From Lutraria lutraria (Eukaryota; Mollusca; Bivalvia; Venerida; Mactridae): a stretch of 64,000 nucleotides of DNA. Made by a program: the position numbers and the translations under genes. The stretch lies in the NCBI GenBank assembly GCA_964023205.1, contig OZ026836.1, positions 3,913,501-3,977,500 of the forward strand, given 5' to 3'. The notes beneath the pieces are model-generated. The model was not told the origin of the DNA. It saw only the letters and a program-made list of their open reading frames with translations, and did not search any database. Below, piece by piece: positions 28,101 to 43,100 of this stretch (positions within the stretch are counted from its first letter, which is position 1; every line of letters starts with the position of its first letter).

Positions 28101-31100
28101 TTGTTGTATCTTTTAGATACATTAGATTATTAGAACTTAATCTGAATCGGGTTGGTTCCTTTCTATATTTATCAATTTTAGCAATATCTAGATAGGGTTC
28201 ATACTTGTATTCCTTTTTAAATTTTCTGTAATAATGCATTTTATTTTGGTTGGTTAAAATATATACAAATGGATGTGGTATGTAGGAATATGACTGCGCA
28301 ACATTAATATTTTAAGAAAAAATAATATTTTCTTCAATCAAACAATTAAAGAAAGAAAAGCAGTGTTTAATGCTAAATGGTATTATCACCATGAAATATT
28401 AGCACTCAGAAGTAACAGCATCACCCCTTAAGAATTCAACTGATCGATACTTTCTATTTTCGTTGCACATTAAATGTCATTGCTATCTCTCCCTAATTAC
28501 CACCAAACACTTGATCGGACAATTAATCGCCTTCCATATTATCAACAGACACACCATCATCTGATAGTACAAAATGGTTTCTGTTACATATAACGCATTC
28601 AATTCCCATAGCGATATATGTACAATTCAGTTTGCGGAAGCACCTAGCTTATGTTGTCACCATTAACAAGCAGAAGACACTCCATTCAGGAAAGTTTAAC
28701 AGTTAGGATATTTTGTTATGACACGAAAATAATCTTTATTGGGAGGGATATCTCATGTCAATTTTCAAACAAAAGAAAGGAGTCTCATTCGTAGAAGCAA
28801 TATAAACACGTCGACATTCATATCAATATTTTGTACTTTTTTTGGTCTGATGAAGTGAGACTTTGGTCTGTTTTAGCTGCAGAATATTTTTTCTCACAAA
28901 TTTATGATATACGTGTTTAATATATATGTGTGTTTGTGTCTGTATGAACAACTTTCTTTTAATCTTTATAGAAACTATTATTACCGAGCAAACTATTCTT
29001 TTCATGTCGAAAAAATCGACCGATGTTTTAAGACATACCATGTACAGCTTCAATGATGTTCAATTTCTAAAACGGAAACACAGATTTTGTCGTAAAAGTT
29101 GATGCTAGCATTGAGAAATTAAATTTACATTGGATCAATAGAAAATTTACATACATAAGAGGTCACGTGGCTGTAAAGCTTTGCGCATCTATTCTGTAAG
29201 CCGAAAGCGCTCAGCAACATTAAACATATATACAGTCAGAAACCAAGTCATTCTATGATTGTAATGCTCGGCTACCAAGTCATTCTATTATTATAATGAT
29301 TGGCTATGAAGTCATTCTATGATTGTAATGCTCGGCTATCATGTCATTCTATTATTATAATGATTGGCTACCAAGTCATTCTATGATTGTAATGCTCGGC
29401 TATCATGTTATTCTATGATTGTAATGCTTGGCTACCAAGTCATTCTATGATTGTAATGCTTGGCTACCAAGTCATTCTATGATTGTAATGCTTGGCTACC
29501 AAGTCATTCTATGATTGTAATGCTTGGCTACCAAGTCATTCTATGATTGTAATGCTTGGCTACCAAGTCATTCTATGATTGTAATGCTTGGCTACCAAGT
29601 CATTCTATGATTGTAATGCTCGGCTATCATGTTATTCTATGATTGTAATGCTTGGCTACCAAGTCATTCTATGATTGTAATGCTTGGCTACCAAGTCATT
29701 CTATGATTGTAATGCTCGGCTACCAAGTCATTCTATGATTGTAATGCTTGGCTACCAAGTCATTCTATGATTGTAATGCTCGGCTACCATTTTATTCTAT
29801 GATTGTAATGCTCGGCTACCATGTTATTCTATGATTGTAATGCTCGGCTATCATGTTATTCTATGATTGTAATGCTCGGCTATCATGTTATTCTATGATG
29901 ATAATGCTCGGCTATCATGTTATTCTATGATTGTAATGCTCGGCTATCATGTTATTCTATGATTGTAATGCTCGGCTATCATGTTATTCTATGATTGTAA
30001 TGCTCGGCTATCATGTTATTCTATGATTGTAATGCTCGGCTATCATGTTATTCTATGATTGTAATGCTCGGCTTTCATGTTATTCTATGATTGTAATGCT
30101 CGGCTATCATGTTATTCTATGATGATAATGCTCGGCTATCATGTCATTCTATGATGATAATACTCGGCTACCATGTTATTCTATGATTGTAATGCTCGGC
30201 TATCAAGTCATTCTATGATTGTAATGCTCGGCTATCATGTTATTCTATGATGATAATGCTCGGCTATCATGTCATTCTATGATGATAATACTCGGCTACC
30301 ATGTTATTCTATGATTGTAATGCTCGGCTATCAAGTCATTCTATGATTGTAATGCTCGGCTATCATGTTATTCTATGATTGTAATGCTCGGCTATCATGT
30401 TATTCTATGATTATAATGATTGGCTATCATGTCATTCTATGATTGTAATGCTCGGCTATCATGTCATTCTATGATTATAATGATTGGCTACCAAGTCATT
30501 CTATGATTGTAATGCTCGGCTATCAAGTCATTCTATGATTGTAATGCTCGGCTATCATGTTATTCTATGATTGTAATGCTCGGCTACCAAGTCATTCTAT
30601 GATTGTAATGCTCGGCTATCATGTTATTCTATAATTGTAATGCTCGGCTACCAAGTCATTCTATGATTGTAATGCTCGGCTATCATGTTATTCTATGATT
30701 GTAATGCTCGGCTATCATGTTATTCTATGATTATAATGATTGGCTACCAAGTCATTCTATGATTGTAATGCTCGGCTACCAAGTCATTCTATGATTGTAA
30801 TGCTCGGCTACCAAGTCATTCTATTATTATAATGATTGGCTACCAAGTCATTCTATGATTGTAATGCTCGGCTACCAAGTCATTCTATTATTATAATGAT
30901 TGGCTACCAAGTCATTCTATGATTGTAATGCTCGGCTACCAAGTCATTCTATTATTATAATGATTGGCTACGAAGTCATTCTATGATTGTAATGCTCGGC
31001 TATCATGTCATTCTATGATGATAATGCTCGGCTATCATGTCATTCTATGATTGTAATGCTCGGCTACCATGTCATTCTATGATGAATATGCTCGGCTATC

Positions 31101-34100
31101 ATGTCATTCTATGATGAAAATGCTCGGCTACCATGTAATTCTATAATGATAATGCTCGGCTATCATGTCATTCTATGATTGTAATGCTCGGCTATCATGT
31201 TATTCTATGATTGTAATGTTCGGCTATCATGTCATTCTATGATGATAATGCTCGGATATCATGTCATTCTATGATTGTAATGCTCGGCTACCATGTCATT
31301 CTATGATGAATATGCTCGGCTATCATGTCATTCTATGATGAAAATGCTCGGCTACCATGTAATTCTATAATGATAATGCTCGGCTATCATGTCATTCTAT
31401 AATTGTAATGCTCGGCTATCATGTTATTCTATGATTGTAATGTTCGGCTATCATGTCAATCTATGATGATAATGCTCGGCTATCATGTTATTCTATGATG
31501 ATAATACTCGGCTATCATGTTATTCTATGATGATAATGCTCGGCTATCATGTCATTCTATGATTGTAATGATCGGCTATCATGTTATTCTATGATTGTAA
31601 TGATTGGCTACCATGTCATTCTATGATGATAATGCTCGGCTACCATGTCATTCTATGATGATAATGCTCGGCTACCATGTCATTCCATGATGATAATGTT
31701 CGGCTATCATGTCATTCTATGATGATAATGCTCGGCTATCATGTCATTCTATGATTGTAATGCTCGGCTATCATGTCATTCTATGATGATAATGCTCGGC
31801 TATCATGTTATTCTATGATGATAATGCTCGGCTATCATGTTATTCTATGATGATAATGCTCGGCTATCATGTTATTCTATGATTGTAATGCTCGGCTATC
31901 ATGTCATTCTATGATTGTAATGTTCGGCTATCATGTTATTCTATGATTGTAATGTTCGGCTATCATGTTATTCTATGATTGTAATGTTCGGCTATCATGT
32001 TATTCTATGATTGTAATGCTCGGCTATCATGTCATTCAATGATGATAATACTCGGCTATCATGTTATTCTATGATGATAATGCTCGGCTATCATGTTATT
32101 CTATGATTGTAATGCTCGGCTATCATGTTATTCTATGATTGTAATGCTCGGCTACCATGTCATTCTATGATGATAATACTCGGCTATCATGTTATTCTAT
32201 GATTGTAATGCTCGGCTATCATGTTATTCTATGATTGTAATGCTCGGCTATCATGTTATTCTATGATTGTAATGCTCGGCTACCATGTCATTCTATGATG
32301 ATAATGCTCGGCTATCATGTTATTCTATGATGATAATGCTCGGCTATCATGTTATTCTATGATGATAATGCTCGGCTATCATGTTATTCTATGATTGTAA
32401 TGCTCGGCTATCATGTTATTCTATGATGATAATACTCGGCTATCATGTTATTCTATGATTGTAATGCTCGGCTACCATGTCATTCTATGATTGTAATGCT
32501 CGGCTATCATGTCATTCTATGATGATAATACTCGGCTATCATGTTATTCTATGATGATAATGCTCGGCTATCATGTTATTCTATGATTGTAATGCTCGGC
32601 TATCATGTTATTCTATGATTGTAATGCTCGGCTATCATGTTATTCTATGATTGTAATGCTCGGCTGCCATGTTCATTCTATGATGATAATGCTCGGCTAT
32701 CATGTTATTCTATGATTGTAATGCTCGGCTATCATGTTATTCTATGATTGTAATGCTCGGCTATCATGTTATTCTATGATTGTAATGCTCGGCTACCATG
32801 TCATTCTATGATGATAATGCTCGGCTATCATGTTATTCTATGATGATAATGCTCGGCTATCATGTTATTCTATGATGATAATGCTCGGCTATCATGTTAT
32901 TCTATGATTGTAATGCTCGGCTATCATGTTATTCTATGATGATAATACTCGGCTATCATGTTATTCTATGATTGTAATGCTCGGCTACCATGTCATTCTA
33001 TGATTGTAATGCTCGGCTATCATGTCATTCTATGATGATAATACTCGGCTATCATGTTATTCTATGATGATAATGCTCGGCTATCATGTTATTCTATGAT
33101 TGTAATGCTCGGCTATCATGTTATTCTATGATTGTAATGCTCGGCTATCATGTTATTCTATGATTGTAATGCTCGGCTGCCATGTTCATTCTATGATTGT
33201 AATGCTCGGCTATCATGTTATTCTATGATTGTAATGCTCGGCTATCATGTTATTCTATGATTGTAATGCTCGCCTATCATGTTATTCTATGATTGTAATG
33301 CTCGGCTATCATGTTATTCTATGATTGTAATGCTCGGCTATCATGTTATTCTATGATTGTAATGCTCGGCTATCATGTTATTCTATGATTGTAATGCTCG
33401 GCTGCCATGTTCATTCTATGATGATAATGCTCGGCTATCATGTTATTCTATGATTGTAATGCTCGGCTATCATGTTATTCTATGATTGTAATGCTCGGCT
33501 ATCATGTTATTCTATGATTGTAATGCTCGGCTATCATGTTATTCTATGATTGTAATGCTCGGCTGCCATGTTCATTCTATGATGATAATGCTCGGCTATC
33601 ATGTTATTCTATGATTGTAATGCTCGGCTATCATGTTATTCTATGATTGTAATGCTCGGCTGCCATGTTCATTCTATGATGATAATGCTCGGCTATCATG
33701 TTATTCTATGATTGTAATGCTCGGCTATCATGTTATTCTATGATTGTAATGCTCGGCTATCATGTTATTCTATGATTGTAATGCTCGGCTATCATGTTAT
33801 TCTATGATTGTAATGCTCGGCTATCATGTTATTCTATGATTGTAATGCTCGGCTATCATGTTATTCTATGATTGTAATGCTCGGCTGCCATGTTCATTCT
33901 ATGATGATAATGCTCGGCTATCATGTTATTCTATGATTGTAATGCTCGGCTATCATGTTATTCTATGATTGTAATGCTCGGCTGCCATGTTCATTCTATG
34001 ATGATAATGCTCGGCTATCATGTTATTCTATGATTGTAATGCTCGGCTATCATGTTATTCTATGATTGTAATGCTCGGCTGCCATGTTCATTCTATGATG

Positions 34101-37100
34101 ATAATGCTCGGCTATCATGTTATTCTATGATTGTAATGCTCGGCTATCATGTTATTCTATGATTGTAATGCTCGGCTATCATGTTATTCTATGATTGTAA
34201 TGCTCGGCTGCCATGTTCATTCTATGATGATAATGCTCGGCTATCATGTTATTCTATGATTGTAATGCTCGGCTATCATGTTATTCTATGATTGTAATGC
34301 TCGGCTATCATGTTATTCTATGATTGTAATGCACGGCTGCCATGTCATTCTGTGATAATGCTCGACTACCATGACATTCTTTGACAATGCTCGGCAACCA
34401 TGCCATTCTATGACTCATGAAAAGAGGGATACGGGCAATCTACGGACCTCGCAGACTCATTGCAGGCAAATGTGAACTAAACATTAGGATATTTAATTAC
34501 TAATCAATACATCTTTCGCTGAAATATTAAAATTTTGAAAAATACAATTATTTACAGCATATCGCCCGTTCAAATACTATTCAATTTTCTCTTAAAAAAA
34601 AAAAAAAAAAAAACAATACTCACCATGTTTATGTGTTGTGTCTTTTCGGTTAACACACGACCTGAATATTTTCTTTATCAATTGTTTTTCTATGGGGTCA
34701 GCTTTACTGATGTCTTCGGACAATACATCTATAAACACAAATATGTTCACCTGGTTACAGTAAATCAGTCTGGTTTTTTATTGACTCTGTACGATGGTTT
34801 TGATTGTCAAAACATGAATATAATTTATCAACTGTGCTGTAGTGTTAACTAATAACGTTACTAAGAAATACAAAACGTTCAAATTAGTTGTATCATTCAT
34901 ACTGTCAGTTTCGGCCCTGTGGCCACTATTTTGCTGTAATGAATGTAACATACCGAGTAAGAACTGATAATGTTCGTCCATGATTATGTCTGGGTCCGTT
35001 CTTTTACGTGCTGAGTTCCAAGATAAACGTGTTTTCTCCAGAAAGCCCCCGCAAGCAAACGAATAAAAATCCTGTAAAATAACCAAGTGGAAAACATGTT
35101 TAGTACTAATTCATATCGCCTCAGACTGCTAATATGTGATAACGATTCTTTTCTCATATTTTGAAAAAAGAATGTCCAGGAGAAGAAATGCATGGATAAA
35201 CGACGGTCGGAGATATTTTGTGCGCTCGATAATTTAAGAACGTCAATTTTTGTGATATTTGTATAGATTAAACAACAGCGGTCCTTTTTGAGTCGTTAAT
35301 CTTTGAGAAAAGAACTACTTTTTTAATATTCTGATTATTTCTTTATGATCAACGTGTGGCTCAGAAACATTTCAAGTGATTGAACATGTTCATAAAACTC
35401 ACATCAGTACGTTAGACAAAAACGACTTACTAGTAATTAAAATAACAGAACAGCGTTCATATACATATCATGGAATGATATATTTAGTCTTCTTTTCCTG
35501 AATAAACCACATTTGTATATACAATGTATTTATATATTCTTTTTTTAAAAAAAAGTCCTTATGGCTGATTTGATAAGAAATTGGGGCGATCACTAAATAT
35601 CGGTTTTGTATAACACCAAGTGGCAACAAGTTAAAAACAATTGAATCAATATATATTTAAGTAGCTTCGATTTGCCTAAGATGGTTCTATTTATAAATAC
35701 ATAATATCATACATGTAGAGCAGATCTTGTGCCTCACAAAAATTGATACATGTATAATAAATTATATGTGCATTGCTAAAATATATATTCGTCGAGATTC
35801 ACGGTTGTCAATCATAATTTTACTGTGAGGTAGAGTGATATAAAATATTATGTAATTATTTTGTATCATTATTTTTCATGATGTTTTGTTCCAGTTGCAT
35901 GTGTCATACACCATAATTGTGTATATTTTGTATGATGGCTAGAGGACTTACATGTCACAATAATGAATTAATATATAAATTCACATTAATGTAAAACTAG
36001 CCTGTTATAATCTCGAGGTAAGTCGATGATTTTATTTGATTCACATCAAACAGAGCATAAACTGATTCAGTAAAACCTCGATATTTACACTAGACATACC
36101 TCCAGAAAATCCAAGTTAATGTTTATGTTGTCTAATTATGAAATCTTGATATATAGAGGCTACTAGTATTCTGCTGACCGGTTAAAAGATAAATGCTCCT
36201 TATAAATCAGGTGATCTCTATTTGAGGTTTTACTACAATATTAACATGTACTATGTTAGTTTATTAAGTATCTATATCCTTTTGAGCGAGAATATTGACA
36301 GTCAGACTGTCGTTTTGGTATGTCATATTATATACATATACTCCTTGAGCGATTTTGTTAAAATTATTTCCAAGTTTCTCATAAAACGTTACCCCTTCGC
36401 GTCTTGCTAACAATTCCTGCCGATGTTGTTTATGTCAGCGCGTTCTAAAAACCCAAATTGTTCTCTCGCCAAAACTGCTAAACACGGCTTTCCCAGGCGT
36501 TTATCACTTAAAGCAATTTAATTGCTCCTGTGTAATTAAGTAATCAGATCCTAAGCTGGAAGCGCTTGTTTTATATTCCTTAAATGTCAGATAAAAAAAT
36601 AGTGTACAAAGTACAACATAATTACAAATTACAAACTTGATTTCAATAAAAAACTACTTTCATTTTTTTGAGGTATCAATTATCTTTTACCGTCTAGCGA
36701 AACGGATCGCGATGCTGAATTATGCATTATATCTTAAATGCATATGCAAAACTTAGGGATATCTATACACTTCCAGATATTTTCACCGTTCCGTCGTAAA
36801 ATTTCCATTATTGAAGTCTTATCTTGAAATAAATTCATTCGTATGAATAAGAATTTCAGCATTTATAGCATAGTCTTGTCCTTAAAAGAGACATTAACGC
36901 ATTAATTCAATACAGCTTTTTGTTGCTTAGTAACGACGGTGGCACCGATTGCGTTATTCAAACACACATCGGTTTATAAAACGTTGGTTTGACATCGTTA
37001 CATAATTTTGTTCTTTCTTATTTTGCCTTCTAAATTTCTGTATAATTATCTAGCTATCCCGAACCATACGAGGGTCGTTCATTTAATTGTGTCATTGTGC

Positions 37101-40100
37101 TTTTTAAGGCGCATTGTGTGACTGACATAATTATACTTCGTTAATATCAACTCGTCTAAGTATTCTTCCATGACAGAAATTCATTGTTTTTGTCTTTGAA
37201 TTAAATATTTTAAGACTGAAAAGGAGGCTTTTCTGGGAACACACTCTAGACACTGAACAATGATACTGGCCATGACAGCTGTATTGTCATGAAATAGGCA
37301 CTAGCCTTGAGGTCCGGTTACAGACCTTCGTTTTTCATCATGTTTCTTCACTTCTGACAGATATTGTTCTAATAAAACTAAAAGGTAACAGTACAGCCGT
37401 GTGGTACAGGCATTTAAGCAATTGGTCAATCAGAATGAAAGAATATGGCTTATAATACTTTTCCCGCGCTTTTTATTCAAATTGCGCTGACCGGCCTAGC
37501 TTGGTATTTGTGCAGCCATAGCTTATTATTGACGCGTCACTGGGTCTCAAAATAATATACACACGTTTCGTTATCCATGAGTGGTTCTGATTATCTATGT
37601 TGGTCACAAATTTTGTACCTTTTCAAAAGTGATTTGGCTTTTTCCACGTGAATAGCCTTATGGACTACTGTCAACGTCAATCAGAATTTAGCCGCCCCAA
37701 TAACTTATACATGTATATTCTATTGACCTGAACAACTGTCAAAACATTATTTTAGTATACCACACTTTGGATATAAACCCCATTCTTTACGGTAAGAATG
37801 ATATTATGAGCATAAACAATGGCTGAAAATGTGTTTTCACACCTATTATACACGTCATATAGCCTGGAGACAGTGGGCTCGAATCCGAGCGTGACCACAG
37901 CGTTCCTGACCAGGTACGTTGACACACGGTCTTAAATTAACCCCGACACATGTTGGCATCATCATACCAAGTTTGGTGCTTGTATAAAATTTGCACTATT
38001 TTGCCGAAAAGTACGTTTTAGTTATCCCGCTAATATATCTGAAATAGCCTCGCTTGAATGTCATGTCTAATGAGTAGCATTCCAGCCATACGAATGGCTA
38101 AATAGGCCGACATGTCGACTCTTTTCCTACAGAAAAACTTTCAGTAGTTTGAATTTTCGTATTTTTCAGAAATTCTGATGCCATATGTGTGCTGTATGTA
38201 TAATGTTTGTATAGTATTGGTGGACTTCTGGCATTTTGTTCATGTGAATACTTCGTAAGAACACACGATTAAAAAATATTTAAAAAAGAATAAATATTGT
38301 TTTCATATATTTAATAAGAACGAACCTAAATACAATCATTTTATATCAAACACCTGAACGTACGGTGCAAAACAGGTTATAAATTTTAGCCAAAATATTA
38401 ATGATAAGCTTTGTTATAATTAATGCCAAGAAATAATATTGACGATCTTTGATTTACATTTTGACAGTTGATGCGATTCCAACTGACGACAACCATCGGT
38501 TTTTTTTTGGGTGGATATCCAAAATTAACGTTAAGGTGCATCATATTTAGCGTAATTGTCTTCAATAATTCATTAAAGCTTTTTTTCAGTTTAATTAATG
38601 TGAATACGAGCGACTATTGATTATCAACCATGGTTTACAGCGATAAATGTGAATTTTCATCAGAAAAAGAACAACAAGGAAAAATAAGAGAGGTTCTCGT
38701 ATAAGAAAGGTGTCGTACTAGAGTGGTTATCGTATAAGAAAGGTGTTGTACTAGAGAGTGGTTATCGTATAAGAAAGGTGTCGTACTAGAGTGGTTATCG
38801 TATAAGAAAGGTGTTGTAATAGAGTGTGGTTATCGTATAAGAAAGGTGTCGTACTAGAGTGGTTATCGTATAAGAAAGGTGTTGTACTAGAGAGTGGTTA
38901 TCGTATAAGAAAGGTGTTGTACTAGAGAGTGGTTATCGTATAAGAAAGGTGTTGTACTAGAGTGGTTATCGTATAAGAAAGGTGTCGTACTAGAGTGGTT
39001 ATCGTATAAGAAAGGTGTCGTACTAGAGTGGTTATCGTATAAGAAAGGTGTCGTACTAGAGTGGTTATCGTATAAGAAAGGTGTCGTACTAGAGTGGTTA
39101 TCGTATAAGAAAGGTGTTGTACTAGAGTGGTTATCGTATAAGAAAGGTGTCGTACTAGAGTGGTTATCGTATAAGAAAGGTGTCGTACTAGAGTGGTTAT
39201 CGTATAAGAAAGGTGTTGTACTAGAGAGTGGTTATCGTATAAGAAAGGTGTCGTACTAGAGTGGTTATCGTATAAGAAAGGTGTCGTACTAGAGTGGTTA
39301 TCGTATAAGAAAGGTGTCGTACTAGAGTGGTTATCGTATAAGAAAGGTGTTGTACTAGAGTGGTTATCGTATAAGAAAGGTGTTGTACTAGAGTGGTTCT
39401 GGTATAAGAAAGGTGTTGTACTAGAGTGGTTATCGTATAAGAAAGGTGTTGTACTAGAGTGGTTATCGTATAAGAAAGGTGTCGTACTAGAGTGGTTATC
39501 GTATAAGAAAGGTGTCGTACTAGAGTGTGGTTATCGTATAAGAAAGGTGTTGTACTAGAGAGTGGTTATCGTATAAGAAAGGTGTCGTACTAGAGTGGTT
39601 ATCGTATAAGAAAGGTGTTGTACTAGAGAGTGGTTATCGTATAAGAAAGGTGTTGTACTAGAGAGTGGTTATCGTATAAGAAAGGTGTTGTAATAGAGTG
39701 GTACCCGTATGAGAAAGATATTGTAATAGAGAGGTTCTCGTATAAGAAAGGTGTTGTACTAGAGAGTGGTTATCGTATAAGAAAGGTGTTGTAATAGAGA
39801 GGTACTCGTATAAGAAAGGTGTTGTACTAGAGAGTGGTTATCGTATAAGAAAGGTGTTGTAATAGAGTGTGGTTATCGTATAAAAAAGGTGTTGTACTAG
39901 AGTGGTTATCGTATAAGAAAGGTGTTGTACTAGAGAGTGGTTATCGTATAAGAAAGGCGTTGCACTAGAGAGATATTGTAATAAAGTAGTTATGGTATAA
40001 GAAAGATGTTGTAATAGAGTGGTTCTGGTATAAGAAAGGTGTTGTAATAGAATGGTTCTGGTATAAGAAAGGTGTTGTATTAGAGTGGTTCTGGTGTAAG

Positions 40101-43100
40101 AAAGATATTGTAATAGAGTGGTTCTGGTATAAGAAAGGTGTTGTAATAGAGTGGTTCTGATGTAAGAAAGATATTGTAATAGAGTGGTTCTGGTATAAGA
40201 AAGGTGTTGTAATAGAGTGGTTCTGGTGTAAGAAAGATATTGCAATAGAGTGGTTCGGGTATAAAAGATATTGTAATAGAGTGGTTCTGGTATAAGAAAG
40301 ATATTGTAATAGAGTGGTTCTGGTATAAGAAAGGCGTTGTAATAGAGTGGTTCTGGTGTAAGAAAGATATTGCAATAGAGTGGTTCTGGTATAAAAAGAT
40401 ATTGTAATAGAGTGGTTCTGGTATAAGAAAGGTGTTGTAATAGAGTGGTTCTGGTATAAGAAAGATATTGTAATAGAGTTGTTCTGGTGTAAGAAAGATA
40501 TTGTAATAAAGTAGTTATGGTATACGAAAGATGTTGTAATAGAGTGGTTCTGGTATAAGAAAGGTGTTGTAATAGAGTGGTTCTGGTATAAGAAAGTTTT
40601 TGTAATAGAGTGGTTCTGGTGTAAGAAAGATATTGTAATAGAGTGGTTCTGGTATAAAAAAGATATTGTAATAGAGTGGTTCTGGTACAAGAAAGGTATT
40701 GTAATAGAGTGGTTCTGGTATACGAAAGGTATTGTAATAGAGTGGTTCTGGTATAAGAAAGATATTGTAATAGAGTGGTTCTGGTGTAAGAAAGATATTG
40801 TAATAGAGTGGTTCTGGTGTAAGAAAGATGTTGTAATAGAGTGGTACTGGTGTAAGAAAGATGTTGTAATAGAGTGGTTCTGTTGTAAGAAAGATATTGT
40901 AATAGAGTGGTTCTGTTATAAGAAAGATATTGTAATAGAGTGGTTCTGGTGTAAGAAAGATGTTGTAATAGAGTGGTACTGGTGTAAGAAAGATGTTGTA
41001 ATAGAGTGGTTCTGGTGTAAGAAAGATATTGTAATAGAGTGGTTCTGGTGTAAGAAAGATATTGTAATATAGTGGTTCTAGATAGGGTTCGGATTATCGG
41101 GAAGAGAAAGGCTTTAGTGTAAAATTGCACTTCACTCAGTAACTTCAAATAATTTCACAAACTTAAATCATTCACACATTGTAATAATGATACTTATAAC
41201 ATATATATTATATACTTAAATTAAATATCAGTTTTCAGTGTGGTTCACATAATAAAGTTATAAATACAGTTGCAAACAGCATAATTCAACTCAATGCAAA
41301 TAATGTAATTATACAAACTATACAAAGCAAATAAGATTTCAGACACAGAAATAATATTAAATGGATTATTTGACAAATAATATATAGTGTTTATAGAATT
41401 ATTTTTTTGTTAGTATTACTGCACTTGTCAAAGGGATTTGTCAGGAGGGATCCTTAAATAATCATGGAAACCAATATACGTATTATATATGTATACATAT
41501 ATATAATATTTTATGGGTTACATGGAATTTCTGTTTAGGATTTTTATCATGACCATTCCCTTTGCATGTTGTACGTCAAACCAAACAATGTGATCAGTAC
41601 AGAAACTTAGTGCTAAAATGGATTTTGTAATTTCATTCGGGAAGACTTTACGTATTGATTGAAATAAATACAATTAAGTGTACACTTAGATCTATTCGAA
41701 CATTAAGAGAAACTCGGGAAGTGTGATTTTGTAGAATTTATTCGCTAAAACTTTCATTATTCGTCTACTCTATGTTTTATACAAAAATTGCTCCGGATAC
41801 TGTGTCAGTCTAATTACCAATTTACCATATTGTGAAATATACATGTCTGTAGAAAACTTGTCCGGACTACTAGTAGTAGATACTTTATATTAAGGTGGAC
41901 TTAAAACAAATACTGAAGTGGTTTCTATGTAAGGTACTGCTGTAACTGGATATAAACACGTATATTTATATAAAAAATGTACACTTGTATTTTATATACT
42001 GACTATATCACTGGAAATGTTAATTTAAATGTGTTTTTGTGATGTGTGAAGGTTTATTTTCAAATAAAATGTACCCTATCTATCTCTATAAATATACTCA
42101 CCTCACATGGATCGACCGATGTATTCATCTTGCTAAGTATTTCTACGGTGCTTTTCATACAAGCAGGATCAGAACATACCTGAAATACACCATAAATTTG
42201 TGAAATATACACTAAGGTTGTGAAATATACCATAAATTTGTGAAATATACACAAAGTTTGTGAAATATACACTAAGTTTGTGAAATATACCGTAAATTTT
42301 ATGAAATATACTGTTTTGTGAAATACAATACCGTTAATTTATGAAAGAAATATCACAACTGGAATAACGACACCCAACATTAAATCATAACTAGCGGCAT
42401 TTCATACAATGTCTACACGTTTCGTGTTTTTCTAGTAACATATTTTTTCAGTTATTGTATACTATAAATTTGAATATTTAACAATGATAATTATAAGGTT
42501 ATAAGATTCCGAAACATATTAAAGAACCATGATTATACTCAGATGAAATACAAACAAACCCTAAGCAGTGGCATGTATAAGTTTATATGCCCGTACCATT
42601 ATCGTACCTTCCAATCATCATTTCTTTCCTAATGACAATTTAAGAAAAAATGGCATTGAACTAGTCATTGTCTACAAACCATAGATGTAGTTCGTATTTA
42701 GGTAACTGACTCCCATAGGTACATGCCCCTATCGACAGAACTATCACATATTTACTGAAATTAAATCTTTCTATTACATGGATATATTGAAATACCATTG
42801 TCAGTGATTTTCAGACAGAAAATAACCTTAATTTGTTAAAATTGACAGTCAAAACTATCGAAACACTTTCCCTCAAGTAATTTAACTACAATACATCTTG
42901 ATAGAATACATATCTAATGCGCCATTAACGAAGTCACCCAATTCTGTTGGTTAGCAAAAACTGTAAATGGTATTTTATTCCATTCGTGTTTTTTTTTATT
43001 TAGTTCGGAAAGATAAAGCACTTTCCAAAAGTCCAGATAACAATATTACTCTTTATTTTGAGACAGTGGTATTTTAATTATATTAGATTTTTTGTTTTCT

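Noticed and set aside
29240..34415. CRISPR-like array of 32-bp repeats
   Set aside because: Units are contiguous with no unique spacers, and the surrounding DNA is eukaryotic.
39838..41148. 436-codon minus-strand frame made of an 11-residue repeat
   Set aside because: Produced by a 33-bp minisatellite. Frame breaks follow unit-length changes, and the sequence lies inside intron 2 of the gene.
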